This document shows, one piece after another, positions 7,699-17,357 of a DNA stretch of 64,000 nucleotides. Position 1 is the stretch's first letter, and the number at the start of each line of letters is the position of its first letter. The stretch covers positions 248,001 to 312,000 of the forward strand of contig NZ_FOBW01000002.1 of the NCBI RefSeq assembly GCF_900109925.1. The letters run 5' to 3'. Source of the DNA: Mesobacillus persicus. GTDB lineage: Bacteria > Bacillota > Bacilli > Bacillales > Cytobacillaceae. The position numbers and the translations under genes are program-made. The notes beneath the pieces were generated by a model. The model ran no database searches. It worked only from the letters and a program-made list of their open reading frames with translations, and was not told where the DNA came from.

Positions 7699-10600
7699 CT
7701 TCTCGGAATACCTCCTTGATAACTCATTTTTCGTAAGGTTCTTTCCATGTGGGTGGCTGTTTCAAACGGATTATTGCTATTGATGACGATATTCGGGGAG
7801 AAATTCGTGGTTTGTTGGACAACGGTTGAACCACCTGTGCTTGAACCTAAGTTATTCGCCATTTGTGCCAACATTTTTTTCGACTCTTCATGAGTAAAGA
7901 CTTGCGTTCCTCGTGGCATATCATACAGTCCGAAGTCTACGAGTTTTAATTTGTTTCCAAATTTAGCAATCTCAAAGCCTTCTTCCCCTAAGAATGCCAT
8001 CCCACCAGGTGCATAACTGGTTCCATCGGCAAAACCAAAAATCGATTTTGCGCCTTGTGCAACAATATCTACTACTTTTTTGATACGTGTACCTAAATTG
8101 TTGTAGGTTCTGTCTGGCAAGGTTCGAACATTGATTTGTTTTCCTGTTGTATTATCTAATTCATGATATTTTTTATCTTCTTTGGTTTTGGCATTGACTT
8201 GTTTATCGATGTCTTTTCCTAATTCATCATTGTAATCTCCTGCAAATTGCGTTAAATCAATGATTTTTCCTTTTGAGGTTTCCAATCCACCAATTTGGTT
8301 GTCGATGTGTTGAACCATTCTTTTGTATTCATCTGTGTTCCTTCTATTGGCAGGGGTTTGAGCTTCAAGTTGTCTTTTTTGTTCACGCAATGCTGAAATC
8401 TTTTGCTCTAACACTTGCAACTGATTTCCTTCTTCCACTGCTTGAATGGCGACTTCTTTTGAAATGCCTTGACTTGTTAAGTAATGAATTTGTAGTTGTC
8501 TTGTGATTTGGTCAAATTGCTTTTGTTTGATCTGGTTGTTGTTGATTTGTTCTTGCAAATCAATGGATTGCTGATGCGTTTCGGATGATTGTTTTAACAA
8601 CTCGTCCGTTTTTAATTTAAGAAGACCTTTTTCCCATCCGTATAATTCAATCGTGTCTGCAATTTGTTCCCGCTGTTCATTGGATAAGTCTCTATTTGAC
8701 ATCGTAATTGCCAAATCTTGCATCTTCTGGTCAAGAAGTTTTCGGTGAGCCTTCTTTTGCTCTTCCGTTTTCTTCGTTAGAACTCGGTCAATCGATTCTT
8801 GTTGGATACTTAAATCCATTCTTTCTTTAAATAGATTGTTTGCTTCTTTCAAGAGTTTTTCTTGATTACTCCAAGCATTGTAGAATTGTTTTTCAAGTTC
8901 AAGTGTACTCATTTCCAACAATTCATGATTGTACTTTTTCAACTCTTCTGTTGTTCCTGCAATTTTATTTCCTTGTTCTGTTACTTTTTCAGTCGATTTT
9001 GGAAGAGCTTCTGTTACATCTTTGTTCAGTTGCACCATTTGACTTAATTCCTCATTGGTGAGTCCTGACTTTTCTTGAAGTTGTTGCATTTGTTGTTGAA
9101 TCGACTGGATAACTTCTGGATCTGATTCCTTTTGCAGTCTTGTTTGCAAGTCTACGTATTGAGCAAATTGGTCATTGGAAAGTTTGGTTTTGTTTCGGAG
9201 TTCATCAAATTGTCCAATTAATTTTGAGGTGTCTTCATATTGGGTTTGGAATTGTTCGTGTTGAGCAAGGTTCACTTCTTTCAATTTTTCTGAATCTTTT
9301 TTTAAGCCACTTATTCCAATGGCTAAAGCTGAAATACCTGCAACGGCAAGTCCAATGACACCTGTGGGTCCCATTTTCGTAAAAATACCTAGTAACCCTG
9401 TGCCTGCACCTAACGATTTTGAAAGACTTCCTCCCATTTTTAACAATCCACCAAATGCCGAAGTGAGACTTCCCACAACCCCTATGATTGGAGATAGAGT
9501 CGCTCCCAGTATGACAATGGTCGCTGTCCATTTAATGGTGTCTCCGTCTAAACTAAGTAAAAACTTGGCTACATTTGAAATGGCTTTTCCTAAAGGTGCT
9601 AATACATCAGTTGCAAATTTAATCCCATCTCTAATGACTGTATCCCAATCAATTTTGTCAATTTCGTTTGATAAACTATGTAAGGCTCGTTCAATTTTTG
9701 GCATATATCTCTCAGCAGCAGACAATAATTCGTCTCCGATTGGCATGAGTGCCGTTTTAAATCCACGAAGGACTCGTTGTTGTCTTTGACCGAAACTTTC
9801 TTCCATCGCTTTTTTCGCTTCTTCTGCTACGTTTGTGACATCATCATAGGCATCGTTCACATCATTTAAGGATTCAATGACCTTCATGGCGTTATCTTCA
9901 CCAAGAGCAGACCAAATTTCTGAAGCTTTTGTTAGTTTTTCTTGTTGGTTTTCTGCTCCTTCTAAGTCTTTGATGATGGACATCATGACTTCTTTAGCCG
10001 TTTTTTCTCCTTTTTGGAATTCCTTGAAGGTGTTTTGTGTTTCTTTTGAGAAATCTGCCATATGTTCTTCAAATCTTCCGTCTGTAAAGGAGATGCTCAT
10101 TTCTTTCACTAGATCGTTCACTTTGTCTAGGTTGTAGGCGCCATTGTTCACGCTTATACCCTGTCTTTCGACATATTTATAAGGGGCTAGACTATACCAT
10201 CAACTCTTTTGAGTTGCCTCTTGGTAGTCGTTGAGAGCTTTCCATATCACTAAATGACTTAGGACTATCTCTGCTGATTGCCCAATCCATTTCATTTTCA
10301 GATATTCATAACATTTCTATTATAAATTACTAGAAAAGGCTCTAAAGGGGTTTCCAGCATATTCGAGGTTTACTTATATCATCACTGATATAAGGGGCTT
10401 ATATATTAACCCATTTTCTAAAACAGCAAACATTTCATTGGCTTCAAATCCTGCTTGATTCCATAACTGACTGTATTCAGCCACATTGTCTTCAAGTTCC
10501 ATGGATTTATTTAGTCCTCGCTGTGCGCCACGAATCATGTAATCGAAGGCTTCGTCTGAGGTTATTCCGAAGTTTTCCATGAGTCCATTGATTCCTCGCA

Positions 10601-11447
10601 AGGATTCATTTAGGTCTGCTCCTGTTACTTTTGTTAAGGTAAAAGCACTTTCGACCACACGGTTATATTCACTAGGGTCGATTCCTTTTAAGTTTTGTGA
10701 AACCTTAACAATGGCATCTCCCACTTCATCAATGGATTCTCCCCATCCATTTGCCCAAATGTCTTGTGCTTGTTTGGCATATTTGTTTGCTTCTTCTTGT
10801 GTAGCACCAAGACGCACTTGAATCATGGTTTGTGCATCATCTACTTCTTTTGCCGCATTAAATGCAGCCGCTCCAATCGCTCCAAATGCTCCTGCTATGA
10901 CCGTTCCTGCCATAGAAAATGCTTTACTCATGGGTTCAATTTTTTGGGATAAATCACTGATTGAGTTCCCAGCATCCTTCATTTGTTTGCTTACATCTTC
11001 TAGTGCTTGACCCATTTTGTAGGAAACGGTTGACTGCTTTTTCATTTCTGCATTCAACTGTTTTAAATCGGCTTCTTTTTTCTGAATTTGCTCTCCAAGT
11101 TTTTTGTATTGAGCTTCCGATTTCCTCATCGCTTCAACAGACTTGTAGTATTGGGCTTCGAGTTTTTTCTCTTCCGCTGAACCTTTTCCCTTTGTTTTAA
11201 TCGCTTCATTCCATGCTTGTTCCAATTTTTGTGTTTCTGTATATTGAGAAGCAATCACTTTTTCAAGGGATGTTTGTTGTCGCTTTAATTCATCAATGGA
11301 AGCGTTGTATTTATCTACTCCCGCACTGCTTGCTTTAAACTGATTGGATGCTGCTTTTACATCTCGCTTAATGGCAGCAAGGGATTTTTGCATGTCTTGG
11401 TCATCAATGTTGATGGCAATACTTAATTTTCCAAGTTCTGTGGACAC
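7695..11447 (-). CDS. Tail tape measure protein, split by a group I intron
   Basis: Tape measure protein that sets tail length and is ejected with the DNA. Exon 1 is 11447-10409 and exon 2 is 10150-7695. Joined they give 3,495 bases, exactly in frame, for 1,164 residues. The junction rebuilds E-N-G-L-N-N-G-A-Y, a continuous tape-measure segment. Exon 1 encodes a coiled coil (about 1-150) and a hydrophobic stretch (about 165-195). Exon 2 has further hydrophobic segments, a long coiled coil, and a C-terminal region with G-E-E-G-F-E. Unspliced, exon 1 would stop after 357 residues and exon 2 would need a GTG at the splice site. The chaperone gene is immediately upstream and Dit follows. Confidence 0.88.
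10151..10408 (-). ncRNA. Group I self-splicing intron in the tape measure gene
   Basis: 258-nt minus-strand element with no reading frame of its own. The exon ends in GGGT followed by T-A-A, and the internal guide AGCCC pairs with it so that the last exon base is a U opposite G, the rule for group I 5' splice sites. The last intron base is G (10151), followed by T-G-A-A-C. Core pairs are visible: C-G-A-C-T-A about 85 bases before the 3' end, and T-A-T-A-G-T-C about 40 bases before it, can form P7. GCAATCAGCAG upstream fits the P4 region. Splicing restores the tape-measure frame exactly. With no internal endonuclease it may depend on one of the free-standing homing endonucleases in the prophage. 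Confidence 0.88.
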
Positions 11448-11461
11448 CGATCACCACCTCC

Positions 11462-11901
11462 TCACCATAATTGATCGATGAACCCTTGTTCGACTTCTTC
11501 TTCTTGATTCATCACTTCGAAATACCAGTGGACATCCATTTCATCAATGTCGTTGAGTGAAAACCCACTTTTCATTAGATTTAAATACATTTCCTTGATT
11601 AATTGATAAGGATCTTGGACTACTTTTTTTTACTGTCTTCTTCCCCTGTGGTTTGTCCAACTACATGCTTGATGCTATCAATCACGAGTTTCACTAAATC
11701 TCTTCCATCGACATATTCATAGATATCTTCAAGTGAAAATTGGTTGTTGAATACCTCACAAACAAAGAATAAGACTTCATCTAATGTATCTGCTGTGAGA
11801 TTATCCAAATCGTATTCTTTTGTAATCACTAACGCTTTACGGAATAATTTTGCCTTTGCTGGTGGTGCCATGTATTTCTTTTCGTTTAATTCAAGTATCA
11901 T
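11462..11901 (-). CDS. Tail assembly chaperone, gpG and frameshifted gpGT forms
   Basis: Chaperone that loads the tape measure protein during tail assembly. The zero-frame product (11901-11620) is 93 residues and ends G-E-E-D-S-K-K-K. Eight A's at 11624-11631, just before the stop, form a slippery site. A -1 shift there continues in an open frame to the TGA at 11462, adding about 53 residues (V-V-Q-D-P-Y-Q-L-I-K...). This G/GT arrangement upstream of the tape measure gene is conserved in long-tailed phages. The extension ends 15 bases before the tape measure start. Confidence 0.87.
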
Positions 11902-11969
11902 AAATTTCCCTCCTAAAATCGTAAATAATCAAAAAAGAGAGGAACTTGTCCTCTCTTCATCGTTCATTC

Positions 11970-12539
11970 TTATACTGCTGGTGTTGGTGCGTAAACCGCA
12001 TTAAACCAATTTGCAATCACGTCTGCATTCACTTCTGGATCGTTTGAATCGACTTCATATTTCCAATTTTCATCTTCCCGTACAACAAACGTTCCATTAA
12101 TGGTTTTTGTTTGATATTCAACCGATTCGCCTTTGGTTTGATAAGAATCTGCTGGAATACTAAATTGACCCTTCAACATCCAAGTGAGTCTGTCTCCTCC
12201 AGTTGACAATGGACTTTCAAATCCGAACGCAACATAAGGCGCATTTTGCTCTGCCTTGTATTCTAAAACGCCATCCGCATTTTTAGTGATGCCTAATAAT
12301 TGTTGACGAACGTCGCTTGATAATTGATCCAACTCAATCGCTACTTCGATTGCTCCAAGAGCTGTATTTGTTTCACTTGCTTGGTCATCTGCATACAACG
12401 TATTGGTATTGATATTTGGTGTAATGGTAATATTGATTGCTTTTCCCATTTTTACTGGTACTTCATATACTGGTGTTGCACCATCACTTGTTAAAATTGC
12501 AAAATGTGGCTTTTTAGCCCCGATAACTACTCCTGCCAT
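11970..12539 (-). CDS. Major tail protein (phi13-type)
   Basis: 189 residues, all-beta, the subunit of the tail tube. It begins M-A-G-V-V-I-G-A-K-K-P and has D-E-F/L-D-Q-L and G-F-E-S-P-L type segments seen in Gram-positive siphovirus major tail proteins of the phi13 family. It is placed between the tail-terminator candidate and the tail assembly chaperone, exactly as in HK97-like gene orders. The upstream spacer carries a good ribosome site. Confidence 0.87.
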   Translation of the reverse strand: MAGVVIGAKKPHFAILTSDGATPVYEVPVKMGKAINITITPNINTNTLYADDQASETNTALGAIEVAIELDQLSSDVRQQLLGITKNADGVLEYKAEQNAPYVAFGFESPLSTGGDRLTWMLKGQFSIPADSYQTKGESVEYQTKTINGTFVVREDENWKYEVDSNDPEVNADVIANWFNAVYAPTPAV

Positions 12540-12556
12540 TTATAATCACGCTCCTA

Positions 12557-12883
12557 TTAATCATTAAATTTAGTAAATTTAAAACGAATGCTTTTTTGGT
12601 AATACTCATCTACATACATATCAGGACTTTCATTGACTCTGATTCCACCAATTTCTCGCATTTTTTGTTTGATTTGTTCTACTAAAGGGATGTAATCTCC
12701 CTTTGAGAAGACATTGACTTGAAAGAAAAGATTGGTGGCTTGTTCTTCATCATCACTCGCAAGAGCTTCTCTTGCATCGTATTGTGAATAGGTGATGTAG
12801 GTAGTTTCTTCACCATCATAGGTAATGAACTCAACAGGGACTTGTAAGGATTCTAATGAAGTTTTAATTAATGGATGATTCAT
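12557..12883 (-). CDS. Probable tail terminator protein
   Basis: 108 residues, alpha/beta, without a motif I can name. In HK97-like phages the gene between the gp10-like protein and the major tail protein encodes the tail terminator (often annotated as DUF3168 or tail completion), which caps the tube. The call is based on this position and the fitting size. Its end overlaps nothing, and its start overlaps the previous stop by four bases. Confidence 0.6.
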   Translation of the reverse strand: MNHPLIKTSLESLQVPVEFITYDGEETTYITYSQYDAREALASDDEEQATNLFFQVNVFSKGDYIPLVEQIKQKMREIGGIRVNESPDMYVDEYYQKSIRFKFTKFND

Positions 12884-13278
12884 AATCCCAATCCTTTCTT
12901 GAGTTCCTCTTCAATAATGTCTTGCATTTTCTTTTTTTCGTTATGGAATGTCTTTTCCATAAAGGGTTGTGCACTCATTTTCACGGTCCCAAATTCTAAA
13001 AATTGGCTCCAATATGCTTGATGAGTATGGACAATTTGACCTTCTTCGTTATCAGATGGTTCAAATCTGATATTTTCTTCGAGTGTTCCATAGTACAGAT
13101 TTTCCTTTGTGAAATAATGGTCATCTAACTTTTTGGCTTCTTGTTTTAATTCTTTTTCGGTATGCTCTGCTGCTTTTTTGGTTGCTTCTTGTTTTAGTGA
13201 AATTGCTTCACGACCCATTTTCTCGATTTTCTTAAAAATGTCATTCATGCCATTTACATCGATTGAACTTTTTGCCAT
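12880..13278 (-). CDS. HK97 gp10-like head-tail joining protein
   Basis: 132 residues: a helical first half (E-A-T-K-K-A-A-E-H-T-E-K-E-L-K) and a beta second half containing the family pattern W-S-Q-F-L-E-F-G-T-V-K-M-S-A-Q-P-F-M. This L/F-E-F-G-T...P-F-M signature is typical of HK97 gp10 family tail-completion proteins. It overlaps both neighbours by one to four bases. Confidence 0.85.
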   Translation of the reverse strand: MAKSSIDVNGMNDIFKKIEKMGREAISLKQEATKKAAEHTEKELKQEAKKLDDHYFTKENLYYGTLEENIRFEPSDNEEGQIVHTHQAYWSQFLEFGTVKMSAQPFMEKTFHNEKKKMQDIIEEELKKGLGL

Positions 13279-13592
13279 TAGACCACCTCACTTGCTGAAA
13301 CTTCCAAAAAACGTTTCTCAAATGTTTTGTCTTGAACACTTTGAATGATAAAATCTTTTCCTTGGTACCGAATACGATGGTTTTTATTGATTGTTTGATA
13401 GCGAAGGGTAAAAACAATGGTCACTTCTTCAAATTCTTTATCGTTCTCTACTTTTTTAGAACGCTGGTATGTATGGATATCTGACCATGTTTTTTTTACT
13501 TCCACCCATTCTTTTTGTTTAAAACCATTGGTTGTTTCGGTTTGGACTTCTTCTATCAATGAAATCCGATGTTTCAATCTTCCTATATTCAT
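13278..13592 (-). CDS. Head closure protein (SPP1 gp16 family)
   Basis: 104 residues. Starts M-N-I-G-R-L-K-H-R-I-S-L and contains W-x-D-I-H-T-Y, T-I-V-F-T-L-R-Y and N-H-R-I-R-Y-Q-G-K-D-F-I-I-Q-S-V, a clear match to head-tail adaptor proteins that close the capsid vertex after packaging. It overlaps the upstream connector gene by four bases. Confidence 0.88.
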   Translation of the reverse strand: MNIGRLKHRISLIEEVQTETTNGFKQKEWVEVKKTWSDIHTYQRSKKVENDKEFEEVTIVFTLRYQTINKNHRIRYQGKDFIIQSVQDKTFEKRFLEVSASEVV

Positions 13593-13873
13593 GAGAGATC
13601 ACTACTTGTATAGGAAAGTTGTGTCAAAATACTTTCTAACGCAAATTCAAGCGATTTACTTGTTTGACCAATTAATACAGTGTTGCGATTTTCATGCCAA
13701 TGAGCAATTAAAAACCGTTGTGCAATTCCAAACAATTCATCCTCTTTGTTTACATTGGAATGTGTGGCATTGACGAGATACGTTTCAGACGCCATGAGTA
13801 ATGAAGTTAGAAAACTATCATCATCTGGATAATCAATTCTTAAAAAATCTTTTACATCTTGTAGAGAAACCAT
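13589..13873 (-). CDS. Head-tail connector (gp6-like)
   Basis: 94 residues, mostly helical. It starts M-V-S-L-Q-D-V-K-D-F-L-R-I-D-Y-P-D-D-D, the standard opening of the gp6/gp15-type connector family that sits under the portal. The ATG overlaps the stop of the small upstream gene by one base. Confidence 0.87.
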   Translation of the reverse strand: MVSLQDVKDFLRIDYPDDDSFLTSLLMASETYLVNATHSNVNKEDELFGIAQRFLIAHWHENRNTVLIGQTSKSLEFALESILTQLSYTSSDLS

Positions 13874-14037
13874 TATTCATTCACCTTCTTTTTAGGTGAT
13901 TTTTTGACGGTTTTCACTTCCTCAACATATTGAAATTTTAGTAACTTTTCCGCTAATGCTTTTGATAAATCAGCCGTCTCATTTTTCTTTAACTCATATT
14001 CAACACCCACACAATCAATAAGTGCTTTTACCTTCAT
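13873..14037 (-). CDS. Small phage protein between capsid and connector genes
   Basis: 54 residues with AAGGAGG before the ATG at 14037 and a TAATG overlap with the connector gene. It has a basic C terminus (K-K-S-P-K-K-K). Small proteins at this position are common in HK97-like phages (sometimes Rho-N-domain-like or head-fibre related), but I cannot assign a function. Confidence 0.75.
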   Translation of the reverse strand: MKVKALIDCVGVEYELKKNETADLSKALAEKLLKFQYVEEVKTVKKSPKKKVNE

Positions 14038-14050
14038 CTAATCCCTCCTT

Positions 14051-14080
14051 CAAGAAGAAAAGAGGGTGTTATACCCTCTT
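14051..14080 (-). terminator. Weak terminator after the capsid gene
   Basis: AAGAGGGT / ACCCTCTT stem, five-base loop, followed by TTCTTCTT rather than a pure T run on the minus strand. It may lower expression of distal genes relative to capsid. Confidence 0.55.
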
Positions 14081-14081
14081 A

Positions 14082-15185
14082 TTAAAGTGCAAGTTCACCA
14101 TATACAAAGCTTTCAGCATCTTTTGTTTTTACTTCTTCACGTTCAATCGCTCTGAACAATGTCACGTCAGTTAAGTAAGCGTCACCTGCAACGTCACTTG
14201 CGACAATATCTGTACCTTCTCTTTCGAACATGACAACTGCTTCTTTTAAGTCCCCAATAATCATTGGAGCTTTTGGATTTGCTGGGTCAGTAACATCGGA
14301 TGGTAAATCTTTGTTAGATACAACAACTACATCTACGCCAAAGACTTGCTTACCTGTTGGGCTAGTTGCAGAAGGTTGAAGTAAATAGTTACCTTGTCCA
14401 TCTTTTAATTTGTCTAAGTGATTAAAGCCATCTTGGTTTGTTACAATTTTAGATGTATTTCTAAATGCTGGGTCTAATTGAACATTAATGACATCTTTAA
14501 TATCATCAGTACCCGCAATTGCTGTTTTTGCCTTTTTAGCAAGTTCAGCAAGGATTAATTTGTTACGTGTTACACGAGACTCATCACCAATCCATTGAAC
14601 TAACGTATTTTCAATTGCTTCGTCAGAGTCCTTTAATAGTTCATTTGTTACTTTGAAGAAACCAGCAAATTTTTTCACAGCATATGCCATGTTTGTGAAT
14701 TGTGGAGTAGATTTTTCAAGAATTTCGCCATTTTCCCCAACTTCAGCAAATCCAGTTTGTTGGCTACGTGCTTTAAATACTCTTGAACCAGTTGGAGCTT
14801 TTACCTTTTCAACAGAGATAAGGTTTTGTAGGGCATCTTTAGATTCTCTTAAATTGTTTATCTTCGTAAGCACTGAAGCTGGAACAGTGTATCCACCATC
14901 AGCACTAGAACCTGAACTCATCGCATTTTTGAATTTTGTACGAACACCATTGATGAAATTTTTCACTTCATCATTTTTTGCTTTTGGTTCTGTAACCACT
15001 TTATTTTCGATAGTGCTTTTCTCTTCTTCAGCCAAAGCAACTTCTAATTCGATTTGGTCTTCAATTTTCTTGATTTCAGGAAGTAAGTTTTTAGCTTCCT
15101 CGATTTTTCCTTCTTCACGAAGTGCAATAGCCTGACTTTTTAATGCATTTTTTGATTCCAATAGTTCTCTTAATTTTTTATTCAT
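14082..15185 (-). CDS. Major capsid protein, HK97 fold
   Basis: 367 residues. Residues 1-100 are a charged helical scaffold-like delta region (L-R-E-L-L-E-S-K-N-A-L-K), normally removed by the prohead protease. From about 105 the HK97 core follows, with S-S-A-D-G-G-Y-T-V-P, F-A-G-F-F-K-V-T-N-E-L-L, and the glycine-rich D-G-Q-G-N-Y-L-L-Q-P near the middle. Start ATG at 15185 has AAGGGGG nine bases upstream; a longer frame from 15212 is not needed. It sits directly after the protease gene. Confidence 0.92.
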   Translation of the reverse strand: MNKKLRELLESKNALKSQAIALREEGKIEEAKNLLPEIKKIEDQIELEVALAEEEKSTIENKVVTEPKAKNDEVKNFINGVRTKFKNAMSSGSSADGGYTVPASVLTKINNLRESKDALQNLISVEKVKAPTGSRVFKARSQQTGFAEVGENGEILEKSTPQFTNMAYAVKKFAGFFKVTNELLKDSDEAIENTLVQWIGDESRVTRNKLILAELAKKAKTAIAGTDDIKDVINVQLDPAFRNTSKIVTNQDGFNHLDKLKDGQGNYLLQPSATSPTGKQVFGVDVVVVSNKDLPSDVTDPANPKAPMIIGDLKEAVVMFEREGTDIVASDVAGDAYLTDVTLFRAIEREEVKTKDAESFVYGELAL

Positions 15186-15258
15186 TGTGTAATTCCCCCT
15201 TAAAATTGGCATAAAAAATACACCTGCGTTGAGGTGTTTAGTTTGAAATATAAATTTT

Positions 15259-16059
15259 TTAGATTAAATCAATTTCGAAATTTAGATTTTCGATTTCAAT
15301 TTCTTGTTTTTCCTTGTCAATCGCTTCATCAACGACTTCTTTCATCGTTTCTTTATCCACATTGACTGTTACTGTAAGTTTTGGATCTTCTTTTTGTTGA
15401 GGTTCGGTTTGTTGAGGATCTTCTGTGGCATGATTCGAAGTGGATTTAATAAATTCTTCTGGAGCATTCTTGTATTTGTTAAGAAACTCTGTGCTTATTG
15501 CTGCGATTTCTTTGGCTTCTACTACTTCATCACATAGCCCTAGTTCTTTACATTCTTTTGCTGTAAGCCACGTTTCAGCATCCATGATTTCGATTAGTTT
15601 TTCACGAGTTAATTCAGAGGATTTTCCTAAGTAGGCTTCTATTAAACTCTCACGGATTTTGTCTAAATCGTCTGCAATTTTTCTAAATTCAATGGCATTT
15701 CCGTAGAAACCTGTCATTGGGTTATGTAGCATTTGCATTGAATTGGACGGCATTATTACTTTATCTCCTGCACTACAAATCACTGAAGCAATTGAAGCAG
15801 CTAATGACTCAACATAGATTATTACTTCTGCTTTATTGCGCTTCAACATGGAGTGGATTTGTTGACCTGCAAAGACATCGCCGCCTGGAGATGATAAATA
15901 TACTTTTATTTGGGATACGTCACCTAAAGCGTCTAAATCTTCTTTAAATTTTTTCGGAGTGACTTCATCCCCCCACCACGACTCACTAGCGATTTCTCCA
16001 TACATTGTGATTTCACCAATATTTCCATTCTTAATGACATTCCAAAATTTCTTCTTCAC
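15259..16059 (-). CDS. Prohead maturation protease, ClpP-type
   Basis: 266-residue serine protease that cleaves the capsid delta domain and itself during head maturation. The ClpP-like core shows Y-G-E-I-A, S-S-P-G-G-D-V-F-A-G (oxyanion region), S-L-A-A-S-I-A-S with the catalytic Ser, and M-L-H-N-P-M with the catalytic His. The C-terminal 70 residues are charged linker. GTG at 16059 is preferred because AAAGGAGGTG lies about seven bases upstream. It is located between portal and capsid genes. Confidence 0.9.
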   Translation of the reverse strand: MKKKFWNVIKNGNIGEITMYGEIASESWWGDEVTPKKFKEDLDALGDVSQIKVYLSSPGGDVFAGQQIHSMLKRNKAEVIIYVESLAASIASVICSAGDKVIMPSNSMQMLHNPMTGFYGNAIEFRKIADDLDKIRESLIEAYLGKSSELTREKLIEIMDAETWLTAKECKELGLCDEVVEAKEIAAISTEFLNKYKNAPEEFIKSTSNHATEDPQQTEPQQKEDPKLTVTVNVDKETMKEVVDEAIDKEKQEIEIENLNFEIDLI

Positions 16060-16094
16060 CCTATCACCTCCTTTCAAAGGCATAATAAAAAGCC

Positions 16095-17324
16095 CTATTT
16101 TTTAGGACTACCTTGTTCAACTCCTGCTTTTGCTTTCTGGTATTCATCAGCAGAATCGATATCAATAAAATTGAGACTTCTGTAATGCTTATCCCCATTT
16201 TCAATTGCATTCATTTCTTCAAATTTTCTAATTTCATTAATAGAATAAATTCCTGCTTCAATCATGGTTTTATAGAATTGACTGCGAGCAACACTATCAG
16301 CACGCATGGCAGATGATAAGTTGAATTTGACATATAAGCCTTGTTTTTGTTCACTTGGCGTAAACAACTTGTAATTCAACTCTTGCTCAATTGCAATCGC
16401 TTCAGGCATCAATGTATCCATTACAAAGCTCATAGTCATTTGTTCGATGTTATTAAACGTTGCTGATTCAAGTGAATTCAACATATGTAATGGAATGTTA
16501 TAAGCACGTGCAATTTCTTCGATTGAAAACTTTCTAGAAGCAAGGAATTCTTGGTCTGCAAGATTTAAGGTGATATTTTGAAATTCCATACCTGAATCAA
16601 GCACAGCTACTTTTTGTTCATTTCCTTTTGAGTTTGCTTCCATCCAGTGTCTTCTCACAGCGTCCTTTGCATCCTTTGAAAGTTGGGTGGGAATTTTTAA
16701 CACGCCACGGGTAAGCGTTCCTTGGGAGTAAAAGCTCGTTATGTATCGATCTTGTGCGGTTATTAAGCCAGCCGTTTCCCTGAGGACATCAATTGGGGAT
16801 TTTGGGGTAATTCCATCAGTCGTTAAATACGTAATCACTAGCAATTCTTCTTGATTGTATACATTTGTTTTTCCATCTTTAGTAGACTCCACATAAAAGA
16901 TTTTTCCTGAGATATCTTCTACAATATCTACTCTTGATGGATTTAAAGGATACAAACCAATGACTTTCCCTTTTCTATCTGTATTAATCCTGCTGTAATG
17001 AACACCCTCTGTACCTCTATGGGTTTGCAACAAGTGAACAAAAGTGAAAGTAGACATTAATGGGTTTACTCGACCAGAAAGTAATTGTGCAACAGGATGA
17101 TCATACACTCGTTCACGACCCTTTTCAGTTTTTCGATAAACATGAATCGGTAACTTTGCTAAACTGTTTGCCTTCAAATTCACCGCAGCATAAATTGGCG
17201 ATAAATTAAGAGCTCCTTCGTTTGTGATGACTTCACCTGCATTTGTGTTCGGTACTGACTTAAAGAAGTCATTTAAACTCACAGCATTCTTTGGCTGAGT
17301 AAAGAATTTTGATAGTAATCCCAT
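16095..17324 (-). CDS. Portal protein, HK97 family
   Basis: 409 residues forming the dodecameric portal through which DNA enters. Family features: N-terminal L-S-P-I-Y-A-A-V-N-L-K-A-N-S-L-A-K-L, the P-L-N-P-S-R segment, G-I-T-P-K-S-P-I, and F-S-I-E-E-I-A-R-A-Y-N-I-P near residue 290. Strong ribosome site before the ATG at 17324. The protease follows after 35 bases. Confidence 0.92.
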   Translation of the reverse strand: MGLLSKFFTQPKNAVSLNDFFKSVPNTNAGEVITNEGALNLSPIYAAVNLKANSLAKLPIHVYRKTEKGRERVYDHPVAQLLSGRVNPLMSTFTFVHLLQTHRGTEGVHYSRINTDRKGKVIGLYPLNPSRVDIVEDISGKIFYVESTKDGKTNVYNQEELLVITYLTTDGITPKSPIDVLRETAGLITAQDRYITSFYSQGTLTRGVLKIPTQLSKDAKDAVRRHWMEANSKGNEQKVAVLDSGMEFQNITLNLADQEFLASRKFSIEEIARAYNIPLHMLNSLESATFNNIEQMTMSFVMDTLMPEAIAIEQELNYKLFTPSEQKQGLYVKFNLSSAMRADSVARSQFYKTMIEAGIYSINEIRKFEEMNAIENGDKHYRSLNFIDIDSADEYQKAKAGVEQGSPKK

Positions 17325-17357
17325 TTCGTTTCCCTCCTTTCCTATTAAGATTTAATG

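Noticed and set aside
7695-11447. Two separate tail genes (357 and 818 residues)
   Set aside because: The gap has group I intron hallmarks and splicing joins the frames exactly, so one tape measure gene is the better reading.
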